From JAJTFW01 sp903922455 (GTDB taxonomy: Bacteria; Bacteroidota; Bacteroidia; AKYH767-A; OLB10): a stretch of 64,000 nucleotides of DNA. The stretch lies in the NCBI GenBank assembly GCA_943329665.2, contig CALQEU020000001.1, positions 1-64,000 on the forward strand. Direction: 5' to 3'. The notes under the pieces are model-generated. The model did no database searches, had not been told where the DNA came from, and saw nothing but the letters and a program-made list of their open reading frames with translations. Position numbers and translations under genes: made by a program. This document shows positions 25,893 through 33,391 of the stretch, piece after piece (the stretch's first letter is position 1; every line of letters begins with the position of its first letter).

Positions 25893-26504
25893 TTAATTGC
25901 CCTTTTCCCATTTAACGGCAACTACAATTTCATTTCGGCGATTGCTTATTTGATAAGGCGGGTTGTAGCCATAATATCTATAATTTCCATACGCTGTAAT
26001 TCCGTTTTCTTTGAGAAGAGACCGAAGTTTCTCCCGATAGGTATTTATGTCTTTATCAGAAGCAAATCCGCCAAATCGTAAAGCGGCAACATACTCCTCT
26101 TCTGAGTTTTTAATTGAAAGAGTGGGGTCGTTTGGTCTAGGAAGTGTTTCCAATGTATAATCAGAAGGCATCACAAAGCTCATAGTAGAAAGAGAATCAT
26201 CGATAACCATGTGCACGGGTGCTGTCATCGAAATATTTTTGCTCGCCTCGTTGCCGCCAAAAATGTAATTGGCAAGTTTTCTAAAACCGGAACCTGAAAG
26301 CTCTTTGTAATTTTTAGCGTCTGAATTTATGGTAGCTATAGTGGCAGTAGGATAAAACCTGATTTCAAATTCTTTGTAATTACGAACGACAGAGTATTTT
26401 TGTTGTTCCGTTTCATTTGTCGACTTCGACACAAAGGATTGAAACAAAACGGCTATGATAATAATTCCAATAATACACATGAACGCAATCTTATATTTTA
26501 TCAT
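25893..26504 (-). CDS. SOUL-family heme-binding protein, membrane-anchored
   Basis: A 203-residue SOUL/HEBP protein with an N-terminal TM segment (IAFMCIIGIIIIAVLFQSFV). Family signatures are EFEIRFYPTATIATI near 45-59, GFRKLANYIFGGNEASKNISMTAPVHMV near 75-102, MSFVMPSDYTLETLPRPNDP near 108-127 and RYYGYNPPYQI near the end. SOUL proteins bind heme or tetrapyrroles. It lies in a run with a peroxiredoxin, SRPBCC and AlkB genes, suggesting a photo-oxidative or porphyrin stress role (inference). Confidence 0.9.
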   Translation of the reverse strand: MIKYKIAFMCIIGIIIIAVLFQSFVSKSTNETEQQKYSVVRNYKEFEIRFYPTATIATINSDAKNYKELSGSGFRKLANYIFGGNEASKNISMTAPVHMVIDDSLSTMSFVMPSDYTLETLPRPNDPTLSIKNSEEEYVAALRFGGFASDKDINTYREKLRSLLKENGITAYGNYRYYGYNPPYQISNRRNEIVVAVKWEKGN

Positions 26505-26527
26505 TTTTTATTAGATCATGTAAACAT

Positions 26528-26887
26528 TTAATTCTTTAAGCTAATAACAAATAGATCATCCATTTGTTTTAAACTATTATTTTTTTTGTTTTGAACCTCA
26601 AAAAGGGGGATGAATAGGGTAAAAAAAGAAAACGTACCACCAAAGGAGTTGATTGTCACTTGCACTTTTGTTTCGTCTTTTTCAAAAAAATAGCCTTGAT
26701 AGAAGCGTTGAGAATTAAGGTCTTCTGAAGAAAGATAAAGTAAGGTAAGCGATCCGCCACTTTGTGGATGCCAGACTAAATATCCTTTTATATAATCTTC
26801 AGCTACTTTGGTAAAAGCACTGTCTCCATCAGTATTGGACTTCTTTTCAGTTTCAGTAAAGCTAAAAGTAGCAAAAACTAAAAGCAA
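26528..26887 (-). CDS. Unknown secreted protein, apparent frameshift in the signal peptide
   Basis: The open frame can begin at a TTG (26887) and gives 119 residues starting LLLVFATFSFTETEKK, which is the second half of a signal peptide. An ATG at 26906-26904 lies one base out of frame across a run of seven A (minus strand; T7 at 26893-26899). Removing one A would give MKEKILLLLVFATFSFT, a textbook signal peptide. So the gene is either damaged, mis-sequenced at a homopolymer, or uses slippage or a non-ATG start. The mature part has no recognised domain. Confidence 0.55.
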   Translation of the reverse strand: MLLVFATFSFTETEKKSNTDGDSAFTKVAEDYIKGYLVWHPQSGGSLTLLYLSSEDLNSQRFYQGYFFEKDETKVQVTINSFGGTFSFFTLFIPLFEVQNKKNNSLKQMDDLFVISLKN

Positions 26888-27122
26888 TAGAATTTTTTTC
26901 TTTCATTTTTAAAATGGTTGTCAAGTTAAAATTCATTTATAGAGGATAAATCGCATGCTATGCTTTGTGGTTTTAAGCTTTGGCGGTTGTGAATTTCGAG
27001 AACAAGTGTGATTTCTATTTATTCAAGAAATTAAATCTACTAATTATATTGGAGGTAGAAAAATGACAGGGTGTCGCATATCCCTGCTGAGTGATTGCTC
27101 TTCATATTTTGTTGTAGCCCTA

Positions 27123-27731
27123 TTACCGGACAATTGTTCTGAATGTAAGGTTTATTCGCGGTTTATTTATTCGCTTTGTAGGTGGTAGTCTGTGCAGCCA
27201 ATTCGTTTGTGTGGTGTCTTTCATGATCAATAAACTGCCATGTTCTAAAACGATTAAAATGGTTTCTTTTGATTGTTTGTGTTTGAATGCAAACTTACGT
27301 TCTGCTCCGAAACTCAACGAACCTATTGCGCCGTCTTTCTTTAAATCTTTTTCGCCATCACTGTGCCAAGCCATTCCTTCGCTTCCGTCGTGGTATAAGT
27401 TTACCAAACACGAGTTGAAAGTCTCGCCTGTTTTATTTTGAGTTAACTGCAATAATTCTAATAGTTCTTTTGTCCAGGGCAATGCGTATTTCGAAGTGTT
27501 GGAGTACGTGTATTCGAATGGTTCGTCTCCATGCCAGGCCACTTTTCGTTTGGTGATGATTCTCTTTCCGAAAATAATCGCTTCATCATTTCGCCATTCA
27601 AGAGTTTCCAACATTTTATTGAAATAAAAATCAGCTCGGTCTCTATTTAAAATTTGCCCGCAATAATTGACCGTTCCGTCTTGCGGCAACCAATTTTTGG
27701 TTTCGTCTAGGGTTGGATTAAATAAGTCCAT
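27123..27731 (-). CDS. AlkB-type 2-oxoglutarate/Fe(II) dioxygenase (alkylated DNA repair)
   Basis: A 202-residue AlkB-like demethylase that oxidatively removes methyl lesions such as 1-methyladenine and 3-methylcytosine. Iron ligands H123 and D125 (WHSDGEKD) and H180 (WLHRLPP) are present, as are the 2-oxoglutarate-binding arginines in PRINLTFR. The compact length and the YTYSNTSKYALPWTKEL nucleotide-lid region place it near ALKBH2/3-like bacterial members. It is monocistronic as far as can be seen. Confidence 0.9.
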   Translation of the reverse strand: MDLFNPTLDETKNWLPQDGTVNYCGQILNRDRADFYFNKMLETLEWRNDEAIIFGKRIITKRKVAWHGDEPFEYTYSNTSKYALPWTKELLELLQLTQNKTGETFNSCLVNLYHDGSEGMAWHSDGEKDLKKDGAIGSLSFGAERKFAFKHKQSKETILIVLEHGSLLIMKDTTQTNWLHRLPPTKRINKPRINLTFRTIVR

Positions 27732-27870
27732 TTTTTTAATTTATTCTTCTTTCTGCGCTATCTCATCAATTTTATTTTTCTCTTCTGCCGAGAATATAGA
27801 ATTCAGCATGCGCTTCGTCATAAAATGAAATAGGGGAGTAGATTTTAAACTTGCTAATCTGCCAATTCTT

Positions 27871-29433
27871 TTAAAGCTTTATCTCTTCCCCTTGTTTATT
27901 CAAAAAATGAAATTCCATTAAATGGTAGGAGGAGATGGGTTCAATCTTCACCCATTTTTTATATTTCTTACGCCATTTCCATTGGAAAGATTTGAATTTC
28001 CAAAAATCATTTTTCAAAAAGGAAGCAACGAAAGGGTGTGTTTGTAATGTTAAGCCTTTTTCGTTTTGCTCTTCACAGAGGTAACGTAAATTATTTTCAA
28101 TGTCATCAATTAAAAGGAGGGATGCTTTAATTTCTCCTGTTCCTTCGCAGGCAGGACATTTTTCAGCGGTGATGATATCGGTAACAGGTCGCACACGCTC
28201 ACGGGTGATTTGTACAAGACCAAATTTTGTTGGAGGTAAAATGGTGTGTCGCGCGCGATCTTGCTTCATCTCCGCTTGCAAGGTGTCGAAAAGCGTTTTG
28301 CGATTCACCGTATTTTTCATGTCGATGAAATCAATTACGATGATTCCACCCATATCGCGCATCCTAAATTGACGCGCAATTTCTTTTGCCGCCATTAAGT
28401 TTGTTTGAAGCGCATTGTTTTCTTGTGAGTCGGATGCGCCTTTATTTCTGCCACCACTATTCACATCAATAACATGCATGGCTTCGGTATGCTCAATGAT
28501 GAGGTAGGAGCCACCTGCCATATTCACTGTTTTTCCAAAAAGAGATTTGATTTGTTTGTCGATGCCAAAGTTTTCGAAAATGGGTAACTTACCTTTGTAC
28601 AACTTTACAATGTCGACTTGATCGGGAGCAATGCCTCTCAAATATGTTTTAATTTCTTCTGCAACGCGAACATCATTGACATGAATGGCATTGAAATTAG
28701 CATTGAGTAAATCTCTTAAGATGGTTGAAGCACGATCAATTTCACCCAGCAGTTTTGCAGGCGGCTTGGCCGATTTTAATTGTTCATGCAGAGCAGTCCA
28801 TTTCGAAGTTAAATCTTGTACATCCCTATCTAGGTCGGCTACTTTTTTTCCTTCAGCAACGGTGCGAACTATGATTCCAAAGTTACGTGGTTTGATACTC
28901 GTTGCTAACCGTTTTAAACGAAGACGCTCAGCGCTGCTTTTGATTTTTTGAGATACGGAAACGACATCTGAAAAGGGAACAAGGACTACAAATCGACCAG
29001 CAAATGAAAGTTCAGCGGTGATACGCGGACCTTTACTACTGATGGGTTCTTTCGCAACCTGTACCATGATGTTCAGGTTCGTGGCCACCACTTGTCCGAT
29101 TTTGCCGGCTTTGTGGATGTCTGCTTCCAGTTCGAAGTTATTCAACAAGCCATCGGTTTGTGTGCCGGCTTGTGTATTCTTCATGTACTTGACGAAGGAC
29201 TGAACCTGGGTTCCTAAATCGAGGTAGTGGAGAAATGCATCTTTCTCATAACCGATATCAACAAAAGCGGCGTTGAGTGAAGGCATAAGTTTTTTAACAC
29301 GGCCCAAGTAGACGTCTCCAACAGAAAAGCCTTTTTCTTTCTTTTCTGTATTTAACTCTACGAGCTGCTTGTCTTCAACAAGGGCAATTTGCACCTCGGA
29401 AGTAGACGAATCAATAATGAGTTCGCTGTTCAA
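27871..29433 (-). CDS. rng: Ribonuclease E/G family endoribonuclease
   Basis: A 520-residue RNase G-type enzyme for rRNA and mRNA processing. An S1-like RNA-binding domain is interleaved at the N-terminus (GDVYLGRVKKLMPSLNAAFVDIG, about residues 43-65); the catalytic Asp residues are in VIDVNSGGR (about 318-326) and VIDFIDM (about 362-368). The zinc-link Cys pair CPACEGTG is near 424-431. There is no long C-terminal degradosome scaffold. Upstream 150 bases contain an 11-bp hairpin. Confidence 0.93.
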   Translation of the reverse strand: MNSELIIDSSTSEVQIALVEDKQLVELNTEKKEKGFSVGDVYLGRVKKLMPSLNAAFVDIGYEKDAFLHYLDLGTQVQSFVKYMKNTQAGTQTDGLLNNFELEADIHKAGKIGQVVATNLNIMVQVAKEPISSKGPRITAELSFAGRFVVLVPFSDVVSVSQKIKSSAERLRLKRLATSIKPRNFGIIVRTVAEGKKVADLDRDVQDLTSKWTALHEQLKSAKPPAKLLGEIDRASTILRDLLNANFNAIHVNDVRVAEEIKTYLRGIAPDQVDIVKLYKGKLPIFENFGIDKQIKSLFGKTVNMAGGSYLIIEHTEAMHVIDVNSGGRNKGASDSQENNALQTNLMAAKEIARQFRMRDMGGIIVIDFIDMKNTVNRKTLFDTLQAEMKQDRARHTILPPTKFGLVQITRERVRPVTDIITAEKCPACEGTGEIKASLLLIDDIENNLRYLCEEQNEKGLTLQTHPFVASFLKNDFWKFKSFQWKWRKKYKKWVKIEPISSYHLMEFHFLNKQGEEIKL

Positions 29434-29527
29434 ATCTTGAAGCCTAATAATTTTGCTTGAGGAGGATTATAAAATTCCGTAAAACAGAATAGTCCACTGA
29501 CTATACGTATAAAAAATAGCAAATATG

Positions 29528-29565
29528 AGTAGCCATTCCGTATATTTTTATGCAGAATGGCTACT
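29528..29565. other. Hairpin between rng and the mS38-like gene
   Basis: Perfect 11-base arms (AGTAGCCATTC at 29528-29538, GAATGGCTACT at 29555-29565) surround an AT-rich 16-base loop. It lies 17 bases after the mS38-like stop codon and about 95 bases before the rng ATG. It could be a weak terminator or an rng 5'-leader structure. Confidence 0.5.
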
Positions 29566-29581
29566 ATCAGCCTAAAATGGC

Positions 29582-29674
29582 TTATTTCTTCTTCTTATGA
29601 CGATTTTTTCTTAGACGCTTCTTACGTTTGTGGGTCGCCATTTTATGACGTTTGCGCTTTTTACCTGATGGCAT
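29582..29674 (-). CDS. AURKAIP1/COX24-type (mS38-like) ribosomal small protein
   Basis: A 30-residue, extremely basic protein beginning MPSGKKRKRHKMATHK and continuing RKKRLRKNRHKKKK. The KMxTHKRxKRxRKxRHK core is that of the AURKAIP1/COX24 domain, known in mitochondrial mS38 and in small Bacteroidota ribosome-associated proteins. Start and stop are clean (ATG to TAA). It lies 39 bases downstream of the TPR gene. It is easily missed because of its size. Confidence 0.85.
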   Translation of the reverse strand: MPSGKKRKRHKMATHKRKKRLRKNRHKKKK

Positions 29675-29713
29675 AACTTAAATTTTTTTAAATTTTTTTA
29701 ACTATTTTCTTTT

Positions 29714-30550
29714 TCAGGATGCTTTCTTCCTGAGTGATTTTACCATTTTAATAACATCGGATACATCATACTTTGCATTCTTGATGAATGTCTCGTACGA
29801 TTGAATTGCCGCTGCTGTATCTCCTTTTTGAAGATGAACTTGACCGAGGTAAAAGTTCATTTCGCTCCTTTCGGGATTTATTTCCAGTACTTTTTGGAAT
29901 CGTTCTATTGCTTTGTCAAGTTGCCCCGATTTCACCGATAGCATTCCCAAATTGTATTGGGCCATTTCATGATTGGGATCTGCTGCTACAACATCACGTA
30001 ATAACATAATTCCTTTCATGGGATCCGAAGTTCCATCTGCATAACAGGCACCAAGGTCTGTTTTTGCATTCAGATTATTTGGATTTATTTCTAAAACCTT
30101 TTTATAGTTGGTGATGGCTTTACCAACTAATAACGACTGAATCGAACTGTCATTGGCCATTCGAAAAGAATCAAAATAGCGATAAGCGGCATCAAGGTAT
30201 GATGTTTCACTCTTTACTATTTGTGCTTTTCGCTCAAACCATATGGCGGAAGCAGCCGGTATTCCGTTTCTGTCCCAGATTCTGCCAATACTGTCTAATA
30301 AGGCAGTATCTTGATTGTTTGCTTGGGCTGATACTTTCTCAATGAACTCAAGCTGTTGAAGAGCGTTGGTGTCGAGAGAAACTTTTGCCGATAGCAATAA
30401 GGCTTCTGGGTTGAATTCGTCCTCTGTACTTTCTGCGGCTGCCTTAGGTTCCGCTCCTTTCTTGTTTAACTGAGAAGGAGCAAAATAAAGAGCTGCCGAA
30501 AGTAGAATTGTGCCGGCAATGAGGATGATCCTCAGTTGTGCACTTTTCAT
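29714..30550 (-). CDS. Tetratricopeptide-repeat protein, membrane-anchored
   Basis: A 278-residue protein with an N-terminal signal-anchor (LRIILIAGTILLSAALYF, residues 6-23) and at least three canonical TPRs in the C-terminal half (VLEINPNNLNAKTDLGACYADG near 152-173, AADPNHEMAQYNLGMLSVKSGQLDKAIERF near 189-218, VLEINPERSEMNFYLGQVHLQKGDTAAAIQSYETF near 221-255). Likely a periplasm-facing scaffold. It starts 6 bases downstream of the HU gene, an arrangement conserved with rng in Bacteroidota. Confidence 0.88.
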   Translation of the reverse strand: MKSAQLRIILIAGTILLSAALYFAPSQLNKKGAEPKAAAESTEDEFNPEALLLSAKVSLDTNALQQLEFIEKVSAQANNQDTALLDSIGRIWDRNGIPAASAIWFERKAQIVKSETSYLDAAYRYFDSFRMANDSSIQSLLVGKAITNYKKVLEINPNNLNAKTDLGACYADGTSDPMKGIMLLRDVVAADPNHEMAQYNLGMLSVKSGQLDKAIERFQKVLEINPERSEMNFYLGQVHLQKGDTAAAIQSYETFIKNAKYDVSDVIKMVKSLRKKAS

Positions 30551-30556
30551 TCAGGA

Positions 30557-30862
30557 TTATTCAGCTGGAGTGGTTTTATTTTTATGTGCAGATTTCACGC
30601 GTTCAGTGAAAGTTTTCGCTGGCTTGAAAGCTGGGATATAATGTTCCGGAATAATGATGGTAGCGTTTTTCGTGATAATACGTCCCGTTTTCTTTGCACG
30701 CTTCTTTACGATAAAACTACCGAATCCACGTAAATAAACGTTTTCGTTATTGATCAGCGAGTTGCGAACCACTTTCATCATGGATTCAACGGTTTGCTGA
30801 ACTGCTACCTTTTCGATTCCAGTCTTTGTGGAGATCTCGTTTACTAATTCTGCTTTTGTCAT
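30557..30862 (-). CDS. HU/IHF-family DNA-binding protein
   Basis: A 101-residue DNA-bending nucleoid protein. MTKAELVNEISTKTGIEKVAVQQTVESMM forms the helical dimerisation part; VYLRGFGSFIVKKRAKKTGRI is the signature and start of the beta-arm, and HYIPAFKPAKTFTERVK closes the fold. Slightly longer than E. coli HU because of a basic C-terminal tail. A strong promoter lies upstream, divergent from mutY. Confidence 0.95.
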   Translation of the reverse strand: MTKAELVNEISTKTGIEKVAVQQTVESMMKVVRNSLINNENVYLRGFGSFIVKKRAKKTGRIITKNATIIIPEHYIPAFKPAKTFTERVKSAHKNKTTPAE

Positions 30863-30898
30863 CTTTACTGTTTATTATAAATTCCTTTTAAGGGGTTG

Positions 30899-30929
30899 CA
30901 AATATAGGCTTTCTTGCTGAAATACAAAA
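30899..30929 (-). promoter_or_regulatory. Consensus promoter of the HU-TPR operon
   Basis: On the minus strand a -33 TTTTG (30925-30929) is followed after 18 bases by a -7 TATATTTG (30899-30906), an exact Bacteroidota housekeeping promoter. The leader to the HU ATG at 30862 is about 30 bases. Confidence 0.7.
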
Positions 30930-30947
30930 TATTACTTCCTATTTTTG
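30914..30947 (+). promoter_or_regulatory. mutY: Promoter of mutY
   Basis: TTG at 30914-30916 and the exact -7 element TATTTTTG at 30940-30947 are 23 bases apart, the upper limit of the usual spacing. The mutY ATG is at 30963. It overlaps the divergent HU promoter. Confidence 0.6.
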
Positions 30948-30962
30948 CCCTAATTATTTAAT

Positions 30963-32003
30963 ATGGATCAGGAATTTTCTAAGAATTTAAGGCAATGGTA
31001 CCGAAAAAACGGTCGAAAATTGCCATGGAGAGGTACAAAAGAGGCCTATAAAATATGGCTTTCCGAAATTATTCTTCAGCAAACACGTGTAAATCAGGGT
31101 CTTCCGTATTATGAGAAATTTCTTGAAAATTTCCCATCCATCAATAAGCTTGCTGAAGCCTCCGAAGACCAAATTTTGCGGCTTTGGCAAGGATTGGGTT
31201 ATTATTCAAGAGCCCGAAATCTTCATGCTGCTGCTAAACAAGTGATAATCGATTTTAAAGGGGAGTTTCCCGCCGACTTTAAAAAGTTAAAGTCGATTAA
31301 AGGAATTGGAGATTATACCGCTTCGGCCATAGCCAGTTTTGCTTTCGATTTACCACATCCTGTTGTGGATGGAAATGTTTATCGTTTTTTATCGCGATTC
31401 TTTGGAATGGATATACCTATCGATTCATCTCTAGGAAAAAAAGCATTTGATGATCTTGCTCTTGAATTGATGGATGGTCAACACGCTGCTGAACATAATC
31501 AGGCCATGATGGAGATTGGATCTCTAGTCTGTAAACCCATCTCCCCCAACTGCGACGAATGCCCTTTCTCAATGGCTTGCCATGCTTTTATATATAATAA
31601 GGTGTCGGATTATCCAGTTAAAGGAAAGAAGCTAACGGCTAAAAAAAGGTATTTTCATTATTTTCTAGTTACTGATGGAATAGCTACTTACATCAGACGA
31701 AGAAATGAAAAAGATATATGGCAAGGCTTGTATGAACTTCCTTTGGTAGAGGTGTCTGAATGCTCTGATTTTCCTCCTGCCATTCCTGAAATGGCGAAAA
31801 TCCATCAACCTACTTTTAATAATCAACCAGTAAAAAGAAAACATATTTTATCTCACCAAGAGTTATATACTTGCTTTTGGAGACTGGAAATCGATAAATG
31901 TTTAACTCCTAATGATGGGTATTTAAGAGTAAAGTTAACCGACCTTTCAACCTACGCTTTTCCGCAACTTATTGTAAAGTATTTTGAGCATGAAGGTCTT
32001 TGA
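30963..32003 (+). CDS. mutY: A/G-specific adenine glycosylase
   Basis: A 346-residue MutY that removes adenine mispaired with 8-oxoguanine. The N-terminal catalytic domain has LPWRGTKEAYKIWLSEIILQQTRV (catalytic Glu region), the helix-hairpin-helix LKSIKGIGDYTASAIASFAF with the catalytic Asp in VVDGNVYRFLSRFF, and the 4Fe-4S motif C-x6-C-x2-C-x5-C (CKPISPNCDECPFSMAC, about 192-208). A NUDIX-like 8-oxoG recognition domain follows. The ssb and gldD genes follow on the same strand, as in many Bacteroidota. Confidence 0.95.
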   Translation: MDQEFSKNLRQWYRKNGRKLPWRGTKEAYKIWLSEIILQQTRVNQGLPYYEKFLENFPSINKLAEASEDQILRLWQGLGYYSRARNLHAAAKQVIIDFKGEFPADFKKLKSIKGIGDYTASAIASFAFDLPHPVVDGNVYRFLSRFFGMDIPIDSSLGKKAFDDLALELMDGQHAAEHNQAMMEIGSLVCKPISPNCDECPFSMACHAFIYNKVSDYPVKGKKLTAKKRYFHYFLVTDGIATYIRRRNEKDIWQGLYELPLVEVSECSDFPPAIPEMAKIHQPTFNNQPVKRKHILSHQELYTCFWRLEIDKCLTPNDGYLRVKLTDLSTYAFPQLIVKYFEHEGL

Positions 32004-32113
32004 AATGGGCGTGCAGGTTAGTTTATTTAGAGGTGTTGAAGACTAAATTTCAAATTAATTTGAAAAGTGTAGCTATTGATTGGCCTCTTTTTTAGTTAAT
32101 ATGAGGTATTCCT

Positions 32114-32270
32114 TGCTGCGTAATCACCTTCTTGGGCGACTTCTACATCCATTATGAATTAGTTGTTTTTCTATTATGTAATATCGGCCTAGCCTGATGC
32201 GTAATCGCCTTCTTGGGCGATTTTTGCATCAATTATACCCTAGAATTTTTCTATTATCGAATATCGGCTA
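32114..32270. repeat. Two 81-base tandem repeats before ssb
   Basis: Copies begin at 32114 and 32195 (period 81) and share GCGTAATC, CTTCTTGGGCGA, TTTTTCTATTAT and ATATCGGC in order. The second copy ends in the ssb -7 box; the equivalent place in copy 1 is degraded (TAGCCTG). This fills the 325-base gap between mutY and ssb; no gene is present there. Confidence 0.65.
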
Positions 32271-32276
32271 ACTTTG
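32269..32276 (+). promoter_or_regulatory. ssb: -7 box of ssb
   Basis: TAACTTTG matches TAnnTTTG exactly and lies 52 bases before the ssb ATG, just after the second 81-base repeat. No clear -33 element is seen. Confidence 0.55.
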
Positions 32277-32328
32277 ACCTTAGCATTAATCGAATTGTCT
32301 TATCCCGTTAAACTAAAATCTCTCTCTT

Positions 32329-32742
32329 ATGTCTGGCGTAAACAAAGTATTTCTGATTGGTAATTTAGGTAAGGATCCCGAGTTTCGTCATATGGAAGGC
32401 GGAATTATGGTAGCAAAGTTCCCATTAGCTACCACCGAGTATTTCAAGAATAAAGACGGTAATCGTCAAGATCAAACGGAATGGCATAATATCGTTTTAT
32501 GGCGCGGATTAGCAGAGGCAGCCGAGAAGTTACATCTGCGAAAAGGGCATATGGTTTTTATTGAAGGTAAATTGCGCACGAGAAGTTGGGAGAAAGATGG
32601 TGTTAAACGGTATGCTACAGAAATCATAGCAGAAAATATGACGATGTTAAGTAAACGCGACGCGCAAAATGGTCCGAATGATTCTGGAACCACAGATCCA
32701 ACTCCTCCGCACACGGATTTAGGAGGAGATTTGCCATTTTAA
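32329..32742 (+). CDS. ssb: Single-stranded DNA-binding protein
   Basis: A 137-residue SSB. The OB fold starts MSGVNKVFLIGNLGKDPEFRH and contains WHNIVLWRGLAEAAEKLHLRKGHMVFIEGKLRTRSWE, typical of bacterial SSB. The short linker ends in the acidic tip DLGGDLPF, which recruits repair and replication proteins. Between mutY and gldD. Confidence 0.96.
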   Translation: MSGVNKVFLIGNLGKDPEFRHMEGGIMVAKFPLATTEYFKNKDGNRQDQTEWHNIVLWRGLAEAAEKLHLRKGHMVFIEGKLRTRSWEKDGVKRYATEIIAENMTMLSKRDAQNGPNDSGTTDPTPPHTDLGGDLPF

Positions 32743-32815
32743 GAATACATTAAGCCAAAATACTTATCGCGACTCGGTTCTCAATTCTGAATTTAATGTC
32801 CACCTTTGTTGCTCA

Positions 32816-33391
32816 ATGAAAATAAAAATTCTAGTCGTATTTCTTTTGTGTAATGTATTGATTTCTTCCTGCGGCGAAGAAGAAACGCATCCGAAACCTC
32901 GCGGATTTTTTAGAATTGAATTGCCTGCTCGTAAATTTGAAATGTTTAATCCAGAAGGCTGTCCTTATCAATTTGAAATTCCAGATTATGCCATTCCAAT
33001 AAAGGATACGAATTCCCTTTCAGAGCCTTGCTGGTATTATTTAATCATGCCTAAGTTGAATGCACAACTGTATTTAACCTATAAACCTTTGCATGGCGAT
33101 GTAGATAAGTATTTGGAAGATACACATACCTTAGTTTATAAACATACATCTAGAGCGAGTTCTATAGATGAACAAGTAATACAATTTAAACCAGGAGTAA
33201 GTGGTGTGATCTATACATTGGGAGGAGACGCCGCATCTGCAACACAATTTTTTGTGACCGACAGTGTAAATCATTTTTTAAGAGGAGCCCTCTATTTCAA
33301 TGTACTCCCCAATGCAGATTCACTCGCGCCCGTTCAAAATTATTTGCGAGAAGATATCATTCACCTATTGAAGAGTATGGAGTGGAAATAA
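32816..33391 (+). CDS. gldD: Gliding motility lipoprotein GldD
   Basis: A 191-residue lipoprotein (VVFLLCNVLISSC, lipobox Cys 19) with the GldD pattern THPKPRGFFRIELPARKFEMFNPEGCPYQFEIPDYA and a central CWYYLIMPKLNAQLYLTYKP. GldD is needed for gliding and for type IX secretion in Flavobacterium. In many Bacteroidota gldE lies directly upstream, between ssb and gldD; here it is missing. The 3' end overlaps the convergent hydrolase by 35 bases. Confidence 0.93.
   Translation: MKIKILVVFLLCNVLISSCGEEETHPKPRGFFRIELPARKFEMFNPEGCPYQFEIPDYAIPIKDTNSLSEPCWYYLIMPKLNAQLYLTYKPLHGDVDKYLEDTHTLVYKHTSRASSIDEQVIQFKPGVSGVIYTLGGDAASATQFFVTDSVNHFLRGALYFNVLPNADSLAPVQNYLREDIIHLLKSMEWK

Noticed and set aside
27053..27182. 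Short plus-strand frame after GGAGG near 27055
   Set aside because: It has a Shine-Dalgarno-like sequence, but Bacteroidota rarely use it; the frame is antisense to the AlkB gene's 3' end and Cys-rich by chance.
27741..27821. 26-residue frame on the minus strand upstream of rng's end
   Set aside because: It begins MTKRMLNSIFSAEEKN and has a clean ATG and stop, but no family, no coupling and no other support; chance frames of this size are common.
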